Shown piece by piece: positions 7,527 through 17,435 of a DNA stretch of 64,000 nucleotides. The stretch's first letter is position 1. Each line of letters opens with the position of its first letter. The notes beneath the pieces were generated by a model. It was given only the letters and a program-made list of their open reading frames with translations, made no database searches and was not told the origin of the DNA. Source of the stretch: Billgrantia montanilacus (lineage in GTDB: Bacteria > Pseudomonadota > Gammaproteobacteria > Pseudomonadales > Halomonadaceae); the NCBI RefSeq assembly GCF_003336675.1, contig NZ_QPII01000016.1:52368-116367 (forward strand), written 5' to 3'. Made by a program: the position numbers and the translations under genes.

Positions 7527-9455
7527 ATGCGACTGATCATTGCCGAAAAGCCCAGCCTCGCCCGGGCCATCGCCGACGCCCTGCCGGCAAGTGCACGACG
7601 TGAGGAGGGCGCCCTGCACGCCGGCGATACCGTGGTCACCTGGTGCCTGGGACATCTGCTGGAGCAGGCACCGCCCGACGCCTACGACCCCGCCTACAAG
7701 CAGTGGCGGCTGGACCACCTGCCGATCCTTCCCGAGCGCTGGAAGCTGGCGCCCCGGCCCAAGGCTCGGGGCCAACTGGCGGTGATTCGCCGGTTGCTCA
7801 AGGGGGCGCGTGAGGTGGTGCATGCGGGAGACCCCGACCGGGAAGGACAGCTGCTGGTGCAGGAAGTGATCGAGCATCTTGGCTGGAAAGGCCCGGTGTC
7901 GCGCCTGCTGGTCAGCGACCTCAACCGCCCGGCGGTACAGCGCGCCCTGGCCCGCATGGAGGATAACAGCCGCTATCATGCGCTTTATCGGGCCGCCGAG
8001 TCCCGGGCCAGGGCCGACTGGCTGTACGGTATCAACCTCACTCGCGCCTGGACCCTGACCGGACGCCAGGCCGGCCACGACGGGGTACTCTCGGTCGGCC
8101 GTGTGCAGACGCCGGTGCTGGGGCTTGTGGTTCGTCGCGACGCCGAAATTCGCGACTTCGTCCCCTACCCTTTCCATGTGCTGTGGGCCGACCTCACCGT
8201 CTCAGGCGGCCAGCTACGCGCCTGGTGGCAGCCTGCCGAGTCGCACCGGCTCGACGAGCAGGGGCGGCTGCTCGAACGTCCCCCCGCCGAGGCCCTGGCC
8301 GCTCGCCTGCCCGGCGCCGAGGGCCGCCTGGCCTCCCTCGACGCTCGCCAGAAGCGCCAGGCCGCCCCGCTGCCCTATTCGCTCTCGGCGCTGCAGGTGG
8401 ACGCCGCACGCCGCTTCGGGCTCTCGGCCAAGGGGGTGCTGGATATCTGCCAGCGACTCTATGAGCGCCACAAGTTGATCACCTACCCGCGCTCCGACTG
8501 TCGCTATCTGCCCGAGGATCATCTTGCCCAGGCACGCCGCACCCTGGAGAGCGCCTGTCACAGTGACGCCACGCTGCAGCAGTGGTTTGCCGGAGCGGAC
8601 TTCACGCTGCGCTCCAAGGCTTGGAACGACAAGAAGGTGGGCGCCCACCACGCCCTGGCACCCACCGGCAAGCCGGCGGACCTGGGGCGGCTGGAGAAGG
8701 CCGAGGCCGATGTCTTCCGATTGATAGCCCGCAATGTCCTCGCACAGTTCTACCCCGCCCTGGAGACCCGCGAGGTAAAGGCCGAGTTCGTGATTCTCGA
8801 CGAGCGCTTCCGGGCCAGCGGGCAGGTACTGCTGCAGCCCGGCTGGAAGCCGCTGTTCACCACCCGCGACGAAGCGCCGCCACTGCCGCCGCTCAGCGAA
8901 GGAGAAGCCTGTCGGGTAACGGACTGTGCCGTCGAGGATCGCGAGACCCGCCCCCCGGAGCCCTTCACCGATGCCAGCCTGATCAAGGCGATGATGAATA
9001 TCGCCCGGTACGTCGACGACCCGGCCGTTCGCCGCACGCTGCGCGAACACGACGGCCTCGGCACAGAGGCGACACGTGCCGGCATCATCGAAACGCTGCT
9101 GGAACGGGGCTACCTGGTCCGTTGCAGCAAGGCGCTGCGCGCCACGCGGCTGGGCAGCGGCCTGATCGCTTCGCTACCCGAAGCAGCCTCCCGCCCCGAG
9201 CGCACCGCACTGTGGGAACAGCGGCTGGGCGCCATCGCCGAGCAGGACGCGGACCCCGCACCCTTCATGGCCTCGCTGATCGCCGACCTGCAAGCGCTGC
9301 TGGCCAGCGCCGATGCAGCACGGCTGCGCAGCGCCATGGCGGAAGCCCGGGGAGAAGCGGGGCCGACCGTGTCGGCGTCCCGGGGAAGAAGCAGCGGCAA
9401 GCCCCGCCGCAGCAGGAGCCGCGCCGCGCCCACTCGCAAGCGACGCACCCGCTGA
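7527..9455 (+). CDS. topB: DNA topoisomerase III
   Basis: 642 residues, close to E. coli TopB (653). Domains in order: Toprim with EKPSLARAIA and HAGDPDREGQL (acidic metal residues), the type IA core with SVGRVQTPVLG, the catalytic tyrosine 320 in LITYPRSD, and HDGLGTEATRAGIIETL further on. The tail is very basic (RGRSSGKPRRSRSRAAPTRK), suited to DNA binding. It decatenates replication and recombination intermediates by single-strand passage. The ATG at 7527 starts exactly at the conserved MRLIIAEKPS. Monocistronic on the plus strand. Confidence 0.97.
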   Translation: MRLIIAEKPSLARAIADALPASARREEGALHAGDTVVTWCLGHLLEQAPPDAYDPAYKQWRLDHLPILPERWKLAPRPKARGQLAVIRRLLKGAREVVHAGDPDREGQLLVQEVIEHLGWKGPVSRLLVSDLNRPAVQRALARMEDNSRYHALYRAAESRARADWLYGINLTRAWTLTGRQAGHDGVLSVGRVQTPVLGLVVRRDAEIRDFVPYPFHVLWADLTVSGGQLRAWWQPAESHRLDEQGRLLERPPAEALAARLPGAEGRLASLDARQKRQAAPLPYSLSALQVDAARRFGLSAKGVLDICQRLYERHKLITYPRSDCRYLPEDHLAQARRTLESACHSDATLQQWFAGADFTLRSKAWNDKKVGAHHALAPTGKPADLGRLEKAEADVFRLIARNVLAQFYPALETREVKAEFVILDERFRASGQVLLQPGWKPLFTTRDEAPPLPPLSEGEACRVTDCAVEDRETRPPEPFTDASLIKAMMNIARYVDDPAVRRTLREHDGLGTEATRAGIIETLLERGYLVRCSKALRATRLGSGLIASLPEAASRPERTALWEQRLGAIAEQDADPAPFMASLIADLQALLASADAARLRSAMAEARGEAGPTVSASRGRSSGKPRRSRSRAAPTRKRRTR

Positions 9456-9462
9456 TCGAGGG

Positions 9463-9666
9463 TCAGCCTTTCCGCAATAGCAATCCGATACCGGCGACGG
9501 CGGCAACGGCACCGGCAATAAACAGCCAAAGTGTGGAATCGGTGAATCGGCCAGTGAATGTCTCGTACACCTGATCCTCGAGGCCCTGGGAAGATTGGTA
9601 TCCGAAATACAGCAAGACCGCACCGACCACGAGTAGTACAAGGCCGATGATCTGGTTGGTCGACAT
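9463..9666 (-). CDS. DUF3185 family small membrane protein
   Basis: 67 residues with two transmembrane helices (about 5-22 and 45-64) separated by QSSQGLEDQVYETFTGRFTD, the pattern of the DUF3185 family. Function is unknown; members are common in gammaproteobacteria. The ATG at 9666 has AGGAG eight bases upstream; a longer in-frame reading exists but lacks a ribosome site and family similarity. It converges on topB, with seven bases between the stop codons, so the two mRNAs may overlap. Confidence 0.85.
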   Translation of the reverse strand: MSTNQIIGLVLLVVGAVLLYFGYQSSQGLEDQVYETFTGRFTDSTLWLFIAGAVAAVAGIGLLLRKG

Positions 9667-9950
9667 AGGGATCGCTCCTGTTTCTGCTGAGGTATCGGGA
9701 GGCATCCACCCGTTCAGAGGGGCCTGGGGTGTACGACGCTTGTACATTCCCAACCCACTCGTCATATTGAACCATAGTATTAGCAAAATAGTCTGTTTAG
9801 CATCCGGTCCTGTCATCAGACGCGCGCGATCTACTTAAACCATAAGACCCCACACACTCCTGACGGGTTTAACTCAACATCATCCCTGACCGGCCGGGGG
9901 AGTGGCCGCCAACAGCTCTCTGCCGCTTGTCATCTCGAAATAGGCCTATC
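9667..9950. other. AT-richer divergent intergenic region
   Basis: 284 bases between the divergent DUF3185 gene and the PanE-type gene. It is clearly richer in A and T than its surroundings (around 9760-9840), as expected of promoters for both sides, but I could not fix convincing -35/-10 pairs and see no RNA gene or repeat. Confidence 0.5.
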
Positions 9951-10841
9951 ATGTCGACCGCTTCACACCTGATCGTGGGACCCGGCGCCTTGGGCCGGCT
10001 GCTGGCACTTCACCTGGCCGGCACTCAGCCGGTGGTACTGGCCGGCCGCCGGTCGCTCCCCGCCGAGCAAACGCTGACCACCCCTGCGGGCGAACAGCGA
10101 ACCTGCCACCTGACCATGGCCGATAGCCGCCAGCTGCCGCCACTGGCGCCCGCCTTCCTGCACCTGACGACCAAAGCCTATGCCACCGAATCCGCCTATG
10201 TCAGCGTGGCCGCCCAGCTGCCTCCGGCGACCCCGCTGGTGCTGTGGCAGAACGGCTATCAGGTCCAACCGACGCTAAGCCTGCGCCACACTGGACCGGT
10301 GCTCTGTGCCTCCACCACCGAGGGGGCTTGGCTGTCCGGCGACAGCGGTGTGGTGCATGCGGGCTATGGCCTCACCTATGTCGGTGACCTCGACAACCGT
10401 TACGCCGAGCTTTGCCGGACGCTAGCGGCGACCCTCACCGAGACTGGGCTTCAGGCCAGCGCAGTCGACGATATCCACATTCGGCTTTGGCACAAGCTGG
10501 CGATCAATGCCGCCATCAACCCGCTGGCAGCCCGCTACCGCATTCGTAACGGCCAGCTGCGTGACCGCCCCTTCCGGCCGATGGTGAATCAGGTCATCGA
10601 AGAGGTCGCCGCCATCATGGCAGCCGAGGAGATCCCCGCCCCGGCGTCAGGCTGGCAGGGACTGGTCTGGCAGGTAGTGGCGGGTACCGCCAATAACCGC
10701 GCCTCCATGCTCCAGGACGTCCTGGCCGGGCGGCCCACCGAGCGAGAAGCGATTCTCGGGCCGCTACTGGCGGCTGCCAGTCTCCACCGCATCGCTACCC
10801 CCGTTCTTGTGGCGCTCGATACCGCCCTCGCCGAGCCCTGA
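9951..10841 (+). CDS. panE: Putative 2-dehydropantoate 2-reductase (PanE family)
   Basis: 296 residues. The N-terminal Rossmann segment carries LIVGPGALGRLLALHLAG (the GxGxxG NADPH loop), followed by LWQNGY and CASTTEGAW (the family N-G and T-T-E-G motifs), and the C-terminal domain holds the catalytic lysine in LWHKLAINAAINPLAA. The enzyme reduces ketopantoate to pantoate for pantothenate and CoA. The family also includes other ketoacid reductases, so the substrate is probable, not certain. ATG 9951 is used; an in-frame TTG upstream adds eight residues before the nucleotide fold. Confidence 0.85.
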   Translation: MSTASHLIVGPGALGRLLALHLAGTQPVVLAGRRSLPAEQTLTTPAGEQRTCHLTMADSRQLPPLAPAFLHLTTKAYATESAYVSVAAQLPPATPLVLWQNGYQVQPTLSLRHTGPVLCASTTEGAWLSGDSGVVHAGYGLTYVGDLDNRYAELCRTLAATLTETGLQASAVDDIHIRLWHKLAINAAINPLAARYRIRNGQLRDRPFRPMVNQVIEEVAAIMAAEEIPAPASGWQGLVWQVVAGTANNRASMLQDVLAGRPTEREAILGPLLAAASLHRIATPVLVALDTALAEP

Positions 10842-10975
10842 ACCGCCCTGCGTTGAGCACACGTTTGGCAGAACGACGCAGAGCCTGCTAGCCTATAAAA
10901 GCTAACTATATGGGAGCAGGGTCCGAGCATCTGAGCAGAGGTGAGCAGAAGCCGCCTGCCCGAAGGTCAGGGATC

Positions 10976-11551
10976 ATGAAATCGGGTTTACCAATAGCCG
11001 TCGCGCTGGTAGCCAAGCTGTTTTTCCTTGCGTCACCGCTCGTGGCGGCTGACGAAGCCCCCTCCTATGCCGATAAATCCAGCGAGCTCATGTATCTCGA
11101 CAATGGAGTGGTGCTGGAGGGCAGCGGCATGGAGACGCCCGACGGCTATACCTCCGGCTTCCGCTTTACCGCCGGTTTCTCACCGGTGAACATGCCGCTG
11201 CTCGACCTGGGTGCCGAATTCAGCTACCGCGAGAGCGATGAAGTACCGACCCACTTCGATGACCAGCCCATGATCCTGAATACGACCAGCCTGGGCGGCA
11301 GCCTCGTGGCCGGTGTTCGCCTCGGACAGCTGGGGCTCTATGCCAAGTCCGGCTTCACCGAATGGGAGGGTGACCCGGTAACACACAGCGACGAACGGCT
11401 GTCCGCCACCGCCGGCACCACCCGGGTACAGGGCTTCGGTGCCCGCCTGCAGCACAACCGGCTGATCAGCCGGCTGGAGTTCGAAGAGTTCGATGCCCCC
11501 AGCATGGCCCACATGAACCTGATCAAGGCCTCGATCCACTACCCTTTCTAG
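10976..11551 (+). CDS. Secreted outer-membrane beta-barrel protein
   Basis: 191 residues. A signal peptide (about 1-25, ending SPLVAA) is followed by alternating hydrophobic strands (SGFRFTAGFSP, LLDLGAEFSYRES, AGVRLGQLGLYAKSGFTEW, ARLQHNRLISRLEFEEF) and a terminal phenylalanine in SIHYPF, the usual BAM targeting end of outer-membrane barrels. The size suggests about eight strands, as in OmpA/OmpX/OmpW-type proteins. No specific family recognised. The start was chosen at the ATG preceding the signal peptide, with AGG-type ribosome site. Confidence 0.8.
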   Translation: MKSGLPIAVALVAKLFFLASPLVAADEAPSYADKSSELMYLDNGVVLEGSGMETPDGYTSGFRFTAGFSPVNMPLLDLGAEFSYRESDEVPTHFDDQPMILNTTSLGGSLVAGVRLGQLGLYAKSGFTEWEGDPVTHSDERLSATAGTTRVQGFGARLQHNRLISRLEFEEFDAPSMAHMNLIKASIHYPF

Positions 11552-11580
11552 GCTCGCCTGCGCTCAGGCAAGAGATCCAA

Positions 11581-11617
11581 CCCTATCGCCCGGCCTATTG
11601 GCCGGGCGATAGGGTTT
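11581..11617. terminator. Bidirectional terminator between barrel protein gene and ppc
   Basis: A perfect 15-bp stem (CCCTATCGCCCGGCC / GGCCGGGCGATAGGG) with loop TATT sits between two converging genes. On the plus strand it is followed by TTT. Its symmetry lets it serve both directions. Confidence 0.85.
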
Positions 11618-11637
11618 CTGGCGTGGCCGACGAAAGA

Positions 11638-14286
11638 TCAGCCGGTATTGCGCAGGCCTGCGGCGATACCCGCCATGGTCACCATCAAGGCGCGAGTGAG
11701 TTCGCCACTGATGGCGCCATCGGCATCGCGGTTTCGCTGCAGCAGCTCTGCCTGCAGACCATGCAGTGGATCGATATAGGGGTTGCGCACGGCAATGGCC
11801 TGGCGAATCAACGGCGTCTGCTCAAGCAGCTCTTCCTGGTCGAGGATCGTCAACAGCACGTCGTGCAGGCGAGTGAAGCGCCCTCGCAGATCCTCGCCCA
11901 GCGCCTTCAGCGCGGGCTCGTCCACCAGGCGTCTCTCGTAATAGGTCGCAATAGACACATCGGCCTTGGCCAGCAGCATCTCGAGCATGTCCAGGTAGGT
12001 GCCGAAGAAGGGCCACTGATCGCGCATCTCGCGCAACGTCTCGAGGCCGCCCTCCTCCTCGAGTCGGGTGCAGAATGCCTCGCCACTCCCCAGCCACGCA
12101 GGCAGCATCAGGCGAATCTGGGTCCAGGCGAAGATCCAGGGAATCGCGCGAAGCGTTTCCACCCCGCCGTCCTGTCGCCGCTTGGTGGGACGGGAGCCCA
12201 GGGGCAGACGACCCAGCGCGCCTTCCGGCGTCACCGCGCGGAAATAGGGCACGAAATCGGGGTTTTCGCGCACCACGCTGACATAGCCCCGGTGAGCGAT
12301 GCCAGCCAGACGATCCATCTCTTCGCGCCAGTGTGGCTTCGGCGACGGCGGCGGCAGCAGGGTCGCTTCGAGCACCGCACAGGCATAGATCTCCATGGAG
12401 CGCAGGGCGATATCGGGCTGACCGAACTTGAAGCGAATCATCTCCCCCTGCTCGGTGACACGAAGACTACCGTTCACCGATCCCGGTGGCTGGGAGAGGA
12501 TGGCGGCATGCGCCGGGCCACCGCCACGACCGACGGCCCCGCCACGGCCATGGAACAGCGTGAGGGAAACGCCATGCCCCCGGCACACCTCGACCAGTCG
12601 CTCCTGAGCCCGATACTGGGCCCAGGCCGCCGCCAGCTGGCCGGCATCCTTGGCCGAATCGGAGTAGCCGATCATCACCTCCTGGGTTTCGCCGGCAAGC
12701 GCCCGGTAGCCCGGCAGCGCCAGCAGGCGGTCGATGACGTCCCCGGCGCGGTTGAGATCATCCAGCGTTTCGAACAGCGGCGCGATGGGTAGGGACACTT
12801 CGCCCCCCACCTCCTTCATCAGCAGCGCCACGGTCAGCACATCAGAAGGCTGGGCAGCCATCGAAATGATATAGGTACCCAGCGCCTCGGATTGCTCGTT
12901 GGCGATGACGCGGAAGGTGTCGAGTACCTCCCGCGTCTCCGCCGAACACTCCCAGCGCCGTGGAATCAGGGGCCGGCGCGACTCCAGTTCCGCCAGCAGG
13001 AAGGCCTGGCGTTGCTCCTCACTCCAGTCACGGTAACGACCCAGCTCCAGCGTCTCGGTGAGCTCTTCCATCACCATGGCGTGGCGGCTCGCCTCCTGAC
13101 GAATATCCAGCTTGGTCAGGGTGACACCGAAGATGGCGACACGCCGCAGCGTATCCAGCAGCGCGCCGTTGGCGATGGTATCCAGGCCCACGTCGCACAG
13201 CGAGCGATAGCAGGTGAGCAGCGGCGCATAGAGTTGATCGCTGTTCTCGATGATGGGACCACCCTCGAAGCTGCGACCATCGAGCTCCGCCTTGGCCCAG
13301 TCGCGGGTAGCCTCCACCCGGCTCAGCAGGCGCTTGATCAACTCGCGGTAGGGCTCCGCCACGCCACCCACTTCGGCTCGCAGCGCACTGTTGGATTTCC
13401 ACATGGAGAGCTCGGCCTTGAGCTGCTCCAGATCGCGCAGATAGAGATCCGCCGCCATCCAGCGCCCCAGCAGCAGAACCTCGCGGGTAACTCGCGAGGT
13501 GACGTTGGGATTGCCATCGCGATCCCCGCCCATCCAGGACGCGAAGACGATGGGCGCCGCATCCAGGGGCAGGCGCTCGCCGGCGGTCTCCAGCAGCAGC
13601 GTATCCAGGTCGCGATGGAAGGCCGGGACCGCCTGCCATAGCGAGTTCTCGATGACAGCAAAGCCCCACTTGGCTTCGTCCACCGGGGTCGGCCGCTCAT
13701 GGCGTATCTCGTCGGTGTGCCAGGCCTGGCTGATCAGCTCCTCGAGGCGCCCCCGGGCGCGGCTGGCCCGCTCGGGGTAGTCGCTGGAGGACTCGATGAT
13801 GGAAAGGCACTCGTCGATGGCGTCGTACTTCTGAATCAGGGTGCGCCGTATGACCTCGGTGGGGTGCGCGGTGAGCACCAGCTCGACACGCATGGTAGCG
13901 AGACTCTCGACCAGCTTGCGTGGAGCATGACCGGCCTGTCTCGCCCGTGTCAGCAGTTCTCCCAGCATCGGCTGGCTGCCCGGCCGGTAGTCCTCCACAC
14001 GGCGATAGCGGGCGCGATAGTGCTGCTCGGCGATGTTGGCCAGGTTGAGGAACTGGTTGAAGGCCCGGGTCACGGGGAGCAGGTCACGGTCGGGCAGCTT
14101 GCGCAGGTACTCGATGAGTTCGCGGCTGCTTTGGGTATCGCCCTGGCGACCACTCTTGGCATAACCGCGGATGGCCTCGATCCGATCGACGAAACCCTGA
14201 CCCAGGTCATCGGCAATGGTCCGACCCAGGCTGTCGCCCAGTATGCGTACGTTGTCACGCAGTGATTCGTGCAGATCGTCGCTCAT
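11638..14286 (-). CDS. ppc: Phosphoenolpyruvate carboxylase
   Basis: 882 residues, the same size as E. coli Ppc (883). Both active-site signatures are present: VLTAHPTEV near residue 140 with the catalytic histidine, and TLFHGRGGAVGRGGGP near residue 580. The C-terminus (AAGLRNTG) keeps the terminal glycine typical of the family. It carboxylates PEP to oxaloacetate to refill the citric acid cycle. Its ATG overlaps the mazG stop codon (ATGA, 14283-14286), so it is the last gene of a cysM-rlmD-relA-mazG-ppc transcript, an unusual metabolic passenger behind stringent-response genes. Confidence 0.98.
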   Translation of the reverse strand: MSDDLHESLRDNVRILGDSLGRTIADDLGQGFVDRIEAIRGYAKSGRQGDTQSSRELIEYLRKLPDRDLLPVTRAFNQFLNLANIAEQHYRARYRRVEDYRPGSQPMLGELLTRARQAGHAPRKLVESLATMRVELVLTAHPTEVIRRTLIQKYDAIDECLSIIESSSDYPERASRARGRLEELISQAWHTDEIRHERPTPVDEAKWGFAVIENSLWQAVPAFHRDLDTLLLETAGERLPLDAAPIVFASWMGGDRDGNPNVTSRVTREVLLLGRWMAADLYLRDLEQLKAELSMWKSNSALRAEVGGVAEPYRELIKRLLSRVEATRDWAKAELDGRSFEGGPIIENSDQLYAPLLTCYRSLCDVGLDTIANGALLDTLRRVAIFGVTLTKLDIRQEASRHAMVMEELTETLELGRYRDWSEEQRQAFLLAELESRRPLIPRRWECSAETREVLDTFRVIANEQSEALGTYIISMAAQPSDVLTVALLMKEVGGEVSLPIAPLFETLDDLNRAGDVIDRLLALPGYRALAGETQEVMIGYSDSAKDAGQLAAAWAQYRAQERLVEVCRGHGVSLTLFHGRGGAVGRGGGPAHAAILSQPPGSVNGSLRVTEQGEMIRFKFGQPDIALRSMEIYACAVLEATLLPPPSPKPHWREEMDRLAGIAHRGYVSVVRENPDFVPYFRAVTPEGALGRLPLGSRPTKRRQDGGVETLRAIPWIFAWTQIRLMLPAWLGSGEAFCTRLEEEGGLETLREMRDQWPFFGTYLDMLEMLLAKADVSIATYYERRLVDEPALKALGEDLRGRFTRLHDVLLTILDQEELLEQTPLIRQAIAVRNPYIDPLHGLQAELLQRNRDADGAISGELTRALMVTMAGIAAGLRNTG

Positions 14287-15158
14287 GGCCGGCGGTCTCC
14301 TGAAGGCGGTTCGGAAATGGGTGCGTCGTGCAGTTTGGCCTGCTGCCAGTAGTGTTCCATGGTGCCCAGGTCGACATCACTCGTGGTCATACCCCGCGCA
14401 TCCAGGGCCGCTTCCACATAACGAAAGCGGCGCTCGAACTTGGCATTGGTCTCACGCAGGCAGCGCTCGGGGTCGGCCTTGAGTGTGCGCGCCAGGTTGG
14501 TCACGGCGAACAGCAGGTCGCCCACCTCCTCGGCCGCATGGATGGTGTCGTCCTCCGCCAGCGCTTCCTCGACTTCCTCGAGCTCCTCGCGGATCTTGGC
14601 GATCACACCACGGGCGTCGGGCCAGTCGAAACCCACCCGGGCGGCGCGCTTGGAGAGCTTGGCCGCCCGTGACAGCGCCGGCAGGGTTCGCGGCACGTCG
14701 TCTAATACCGAATCCGCTGAACCGTCGGAGGCACGCTGGGTGCGCTCTTCGGCCTTGAGACTTTCCCAGCGGCTGTTGACTAAATGCGCCTCAACCTGCT
14801 CGGCACTGACGCCGGGGGGGCGGCGCGAAGCCAGGGTGCCCTCGGGAAAGACGTGGGGATGGCGGCGCAGCATCTTGTCGGTGAGGGTGTGGACCACGTC
14901 ATGAAAGTCGAAGCGCCCCTCCTCCTCGCCGAAGCGACTGTAGTAGATCACCTGGAACAGCAGATCGCCGAGCTCACCGGGCAGCTCTTCGAAGGCCCGC
15001 CGTTCGATGGCATCGGCGACCTCATAGGCCTCTTCCAGGGTATGGGGCACGATGGAGTCCCAGTCCTGCTTGATATCCCATGGGCAGCCTTCGACAGGAT
15101 CGCGCAGCACCGCCATCAACCCGAGCAGGTCGTCGATGCCGTATCGGTTCTGGCTCAT
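14283..15158 (-). CDS. mazG: Nucleoside triphosphate pyrophosphohydrolase MazG
   Basis: 291 residues with two MazG domains in tandem. The first carries the all-alpha NTP-PPase signature CPWDIKQDW and LEEAYEVADAI with ELGDLLFQV; the second has IREELEEVEEAL and AAEEVGDLLFAVTNL. The enzyme hydrolyses NTPs to NMP and pyrophosphate, cleans the nucleotide pool and in E. coli lowers ppGpp, so its place directly behind relA is meaningful. It overlaps relA and ppc by four bases on each side, indicating translational coupling. Confidence 0.97.
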   Translation of the reverse strand: MSQNRYGIDDLLGLMAVLRDPVEGCPWDIKQDWDSIVPHTLEEAYEVADAIERRAFEELPGELGDLLFQVIYYSRFGEEEGRFDFHDVVHTLTDKMLRRHPHVFPEGTLASRRPPGVSAEQVEAHLVNSRWESLKAEERTQRASDGSADSVLDDVPRTLPALSRAAKLSKRAARVGFDWPDARGVIAKIREELEEVEEALAEDDTIHAAEEVGDLLFAVTNLARTLKADPERCLRETNAKFERRFRYVEAALDARGMTTSDVDLGTMEHYWQQAKLHDAPISEPPSGDRRP

Positions 15159-17431
15159 GAGTGCTTTCCCCTCTTCTTCGCTCCCTTGGCCCCGCTGCGC
15201 AGGCGCTGGACCTCGATGACGTTGGAGAGCTGCTGGATACGCGAGAACAGCCGGCCCAGGGTTTCCAGGCCATCGACTTCCACGGTGATTCGCATCCGGG
15301 CGATGCCGTCACGGGTATCGGTGAGCGTATTGACCGAGAGCACATTGACCTTGTCATGGCTGAGTATGCCCGTCACATCGCGCAGCAGGCCGGAGCGATC
15401 CCAGGCCTGGATCTCGATATCCACGGGGTACTGGGTGCGCGCCCGCTCGCCCCACTCCACTTCGATGACGCGCTGGGGCTCGTCGACGCGAAGCTGCAGG
15501 ATATTGGGGCAGTCCTGCCGGTGCACGGTGACACCGCGGCCCTGGGTGATGAACCCGACAATGGGCTCGCCGGGCACTGGGTGGCAGCAGTTGGCCATGC
15601 TGGTCTTGAGATTGCCCACCCCCAGCACCGTGATATCGCTGCTGCCGCCCCTGCTGGCATCACGCCGCGGCTTGGCCAGCAGACGATCGAGCTGCTCCTG
15701 GTCGTCGGTCTCGCCGAACAGCTGCTGGGCCTGGTGCAACACCTGGCCGACCCGCAGGTCACCGGCCCCCAGCGCGGCGTACATGTCGTCAGGGCTGGTG
15801 TAGTTGACCTTGCGCGCCAGGGTATCGAGATCCATGTCCTCGACGTCCAGGCGCTTCATTTCCCGCTCGAACAGCGCCTTGCCCTCTTCGAGGTTCTGGT
15901 CCCGGGCCTGGTGCTTGAACCAGGCCTGGATCTTGGCCCGTGCACGAGACGTGCGCACATATCCCAGGCTGGGGTTGAGCCAGTCGCGGCTCGGCCCGCC
16001 CTTGCTGGCGGTGAGGATTTCCACCTGCTGGCCAGTCTTGAGCTTGTAGGTGAGTGGCACGATGCGGCCGTCGACCTTGGCGCCACGGCAGCGGTGGCCC
16101 ACTTCGGTATGCACCCGGTAGGCGAAATCGATGGGGGTGGCGATTCGCGGCAGGTCGATGACGTGACCGTCGGGCGTAAAGACGTAGATGCGGTCCGGTG
16201 CCACGTCGCTGGAGAGCCCTTCGCGCAGGTCGCTGAAGTCGCCGACCTCCTCCTGCCACTCGAGTACCTGGCGCAGCCAGGCGATCTTCTCCTCGTAGCT
16301 GGAGCTCTTGCCGCCGGTGTCGTGCCCCTTGTAGCGCCAGTGGGCGCAGACCCCCAGCTCGGCTTCGTCATGCATGGCGAAGGTGCGGATCTGGATCTCC
16401 AGCACCTTGCTTTCGGGACCGAACACCGCGGTATGCAGCGACTGGTAGCCGTTCTTCTTGGGGTTGGCGATATAGTCGTCGAACTCGTTGGGCACATGCC
16501 GCCAGCGGGAGTGCACCAGTCCCAGCACGGTGTAGCAGTCGGCCACCTCCGGCACCAGGATTCGCACCGCACGCACGTCGTTGACCTGGGAGAAGTCAAT
16601 GCGCTTGCGCTTCATCTTCCGCCAGATCGAATAGATGTGCTTGGCGCGGCCGTTCACCTCGCAGGGAGAGATGCCCTGGGCCTCGAGCAGCCCCTGCAGC
16701 GTCTCGACCACTTCATGGATATAGCGGTCGCGATCCAGCCGCTTTTCGGCCAGCTGCCGAGCGATGGTCTTGTAGTCGTCCTCATGCAGGTAGCGGAAGG
16801 AGAGATCCTCCAGCTCCCACTTGACCTGGCCGATGCCCAGGCGATGGGCCAGCGGCGCGTAGATATCGAACACCTCGCGGGCCACCTGCAGGCGTTTCTC
16901 GCGAGGGGCATCCTTGGCCTGGCGCAGGGCACAGGTACGTTCGGCGATCTTGATCAACGCCACGCGCACGTCGTCGATCATGTTGACCAGCATCTTGCGC
17001 AGGTTATCCTGCTGGTCGTGCTGCACCATGCCCTGGCTCGGGGTCTGGGCATTGCTGATGGCAGCCATCTGCAGCACCCCTTCGATCAGACCCGACACCT
17101 CACTGCCAAAGCGTTTGGCCACCCCCTCGACGGCGATCTGACCCTCACGCACGGCGCGATAGAGCACGGCCGCCTCCAGTGCCGGCTGGTCCAGCTTGAG
17201 CTGACCCAGGATATCGGCCATCTCGAGCCCCATGCGAAAACTGGAAGCCTCCGGCAACCATGCCTTGTGGGGACGCTCCGCCTGGTGGGCCAGGCGCTGG
17301 GCAAGCTCGCAGGCCTCCCGCATCTCGGCCGGGTCACGCAGCTTGGTGTCTTCCTGCAGTCGTGCAAGCCAGTGACCGATATCGACTTCGCCCGCGTCGG
17401 TCAAAGGCTGGTCATCGCGCACTTTCACCAT
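15155..17431 (-). CDS. relA: GTP pyrophosphokinase RelA
   Basis: 758 residues (E. coli 744). The N-terminal hydrolase domain is degenerate: where SpoT has the His-Asp pair, this protein reads AAVLYRAVREGQI, so it should only synthesise (p)ppGpp. The synthetase domain (VNDVRAVRILVPEVADCYTVLG, HTAVFGPE) is intact, followed by TGS (YVFTPDGHVIDLP), a CC-type region with SMANCCHPVPG, and a C-terminal ACT domain (LLRDVTGILSHDKVNVLSVN). It binds stalled ribosomes with uncharged tRNA. Only four bases separate it from rlmD. Confidence 0.97.
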   Translation of the reverse strand: MVKVRDDQPLTDAGEVDIGHWLARLQEDTKLRDPAEMREACELAQRLAHQAERPHKAWLPEASSFRMGLEMADILGQLKLDQPALEAAVLYRAVREGQIAVEGVAKRFGSEVSGLIEGVLQMAAISNAQTPSQGMVQHDQQDNLRKMLVNMIDDVRVALIKIAERTCALRQAKDAPREKRLQVAREVFDIYAPLAHRLGIGQVKWELEDLSFRYLHEDDYKTIARQLAEKRLDRDRYIHEVVETLQGLLEAQGISPCEVNGRAKHIYSIWRKMKRKRIDFSQVNDVRAVRILVPEVADCYTVLGLVHSRWRHVPNEFDDYIANPKKNGYQSLHTAVFGPESKVLEIQIRTFAMHDEAELGVCAHWRYKGHDTGGKSSSYEEKIAWLRQVLEWQEEVGDFSDLREGLSSDVAPDRIYVFTPDGHVIDLPRIATPIDFAYRVHTEVGHRCRGAKVDGRIVPLTYKLKTGQQVEILTASKGGPSRDWLNPSLGYVRTSRARAKIQAWFKHQARDQNLEEGKALFEREMKRLDVEDMDLDTLARKVNYTSPDDMYAALGAGDLRVGQVLHQAQQLFGETDDQEQLDRLLAKPRRDASRGGSSDITVLGVGNLKTSMANCCHPVPGEPIVGFITQGRGVTVHRQDCPNILQLRVDEPQRVIEVEWGERARTQYPVDIEIQAWDRSGLLRDVTGILSHDKVNVLSVNTLTDTRDGIARMRITVEVDGLETLGRLFSRIQQLSNVIEVQRLRSGAKGAKKRGKHS

Positions 17432-17435
17432 CTTT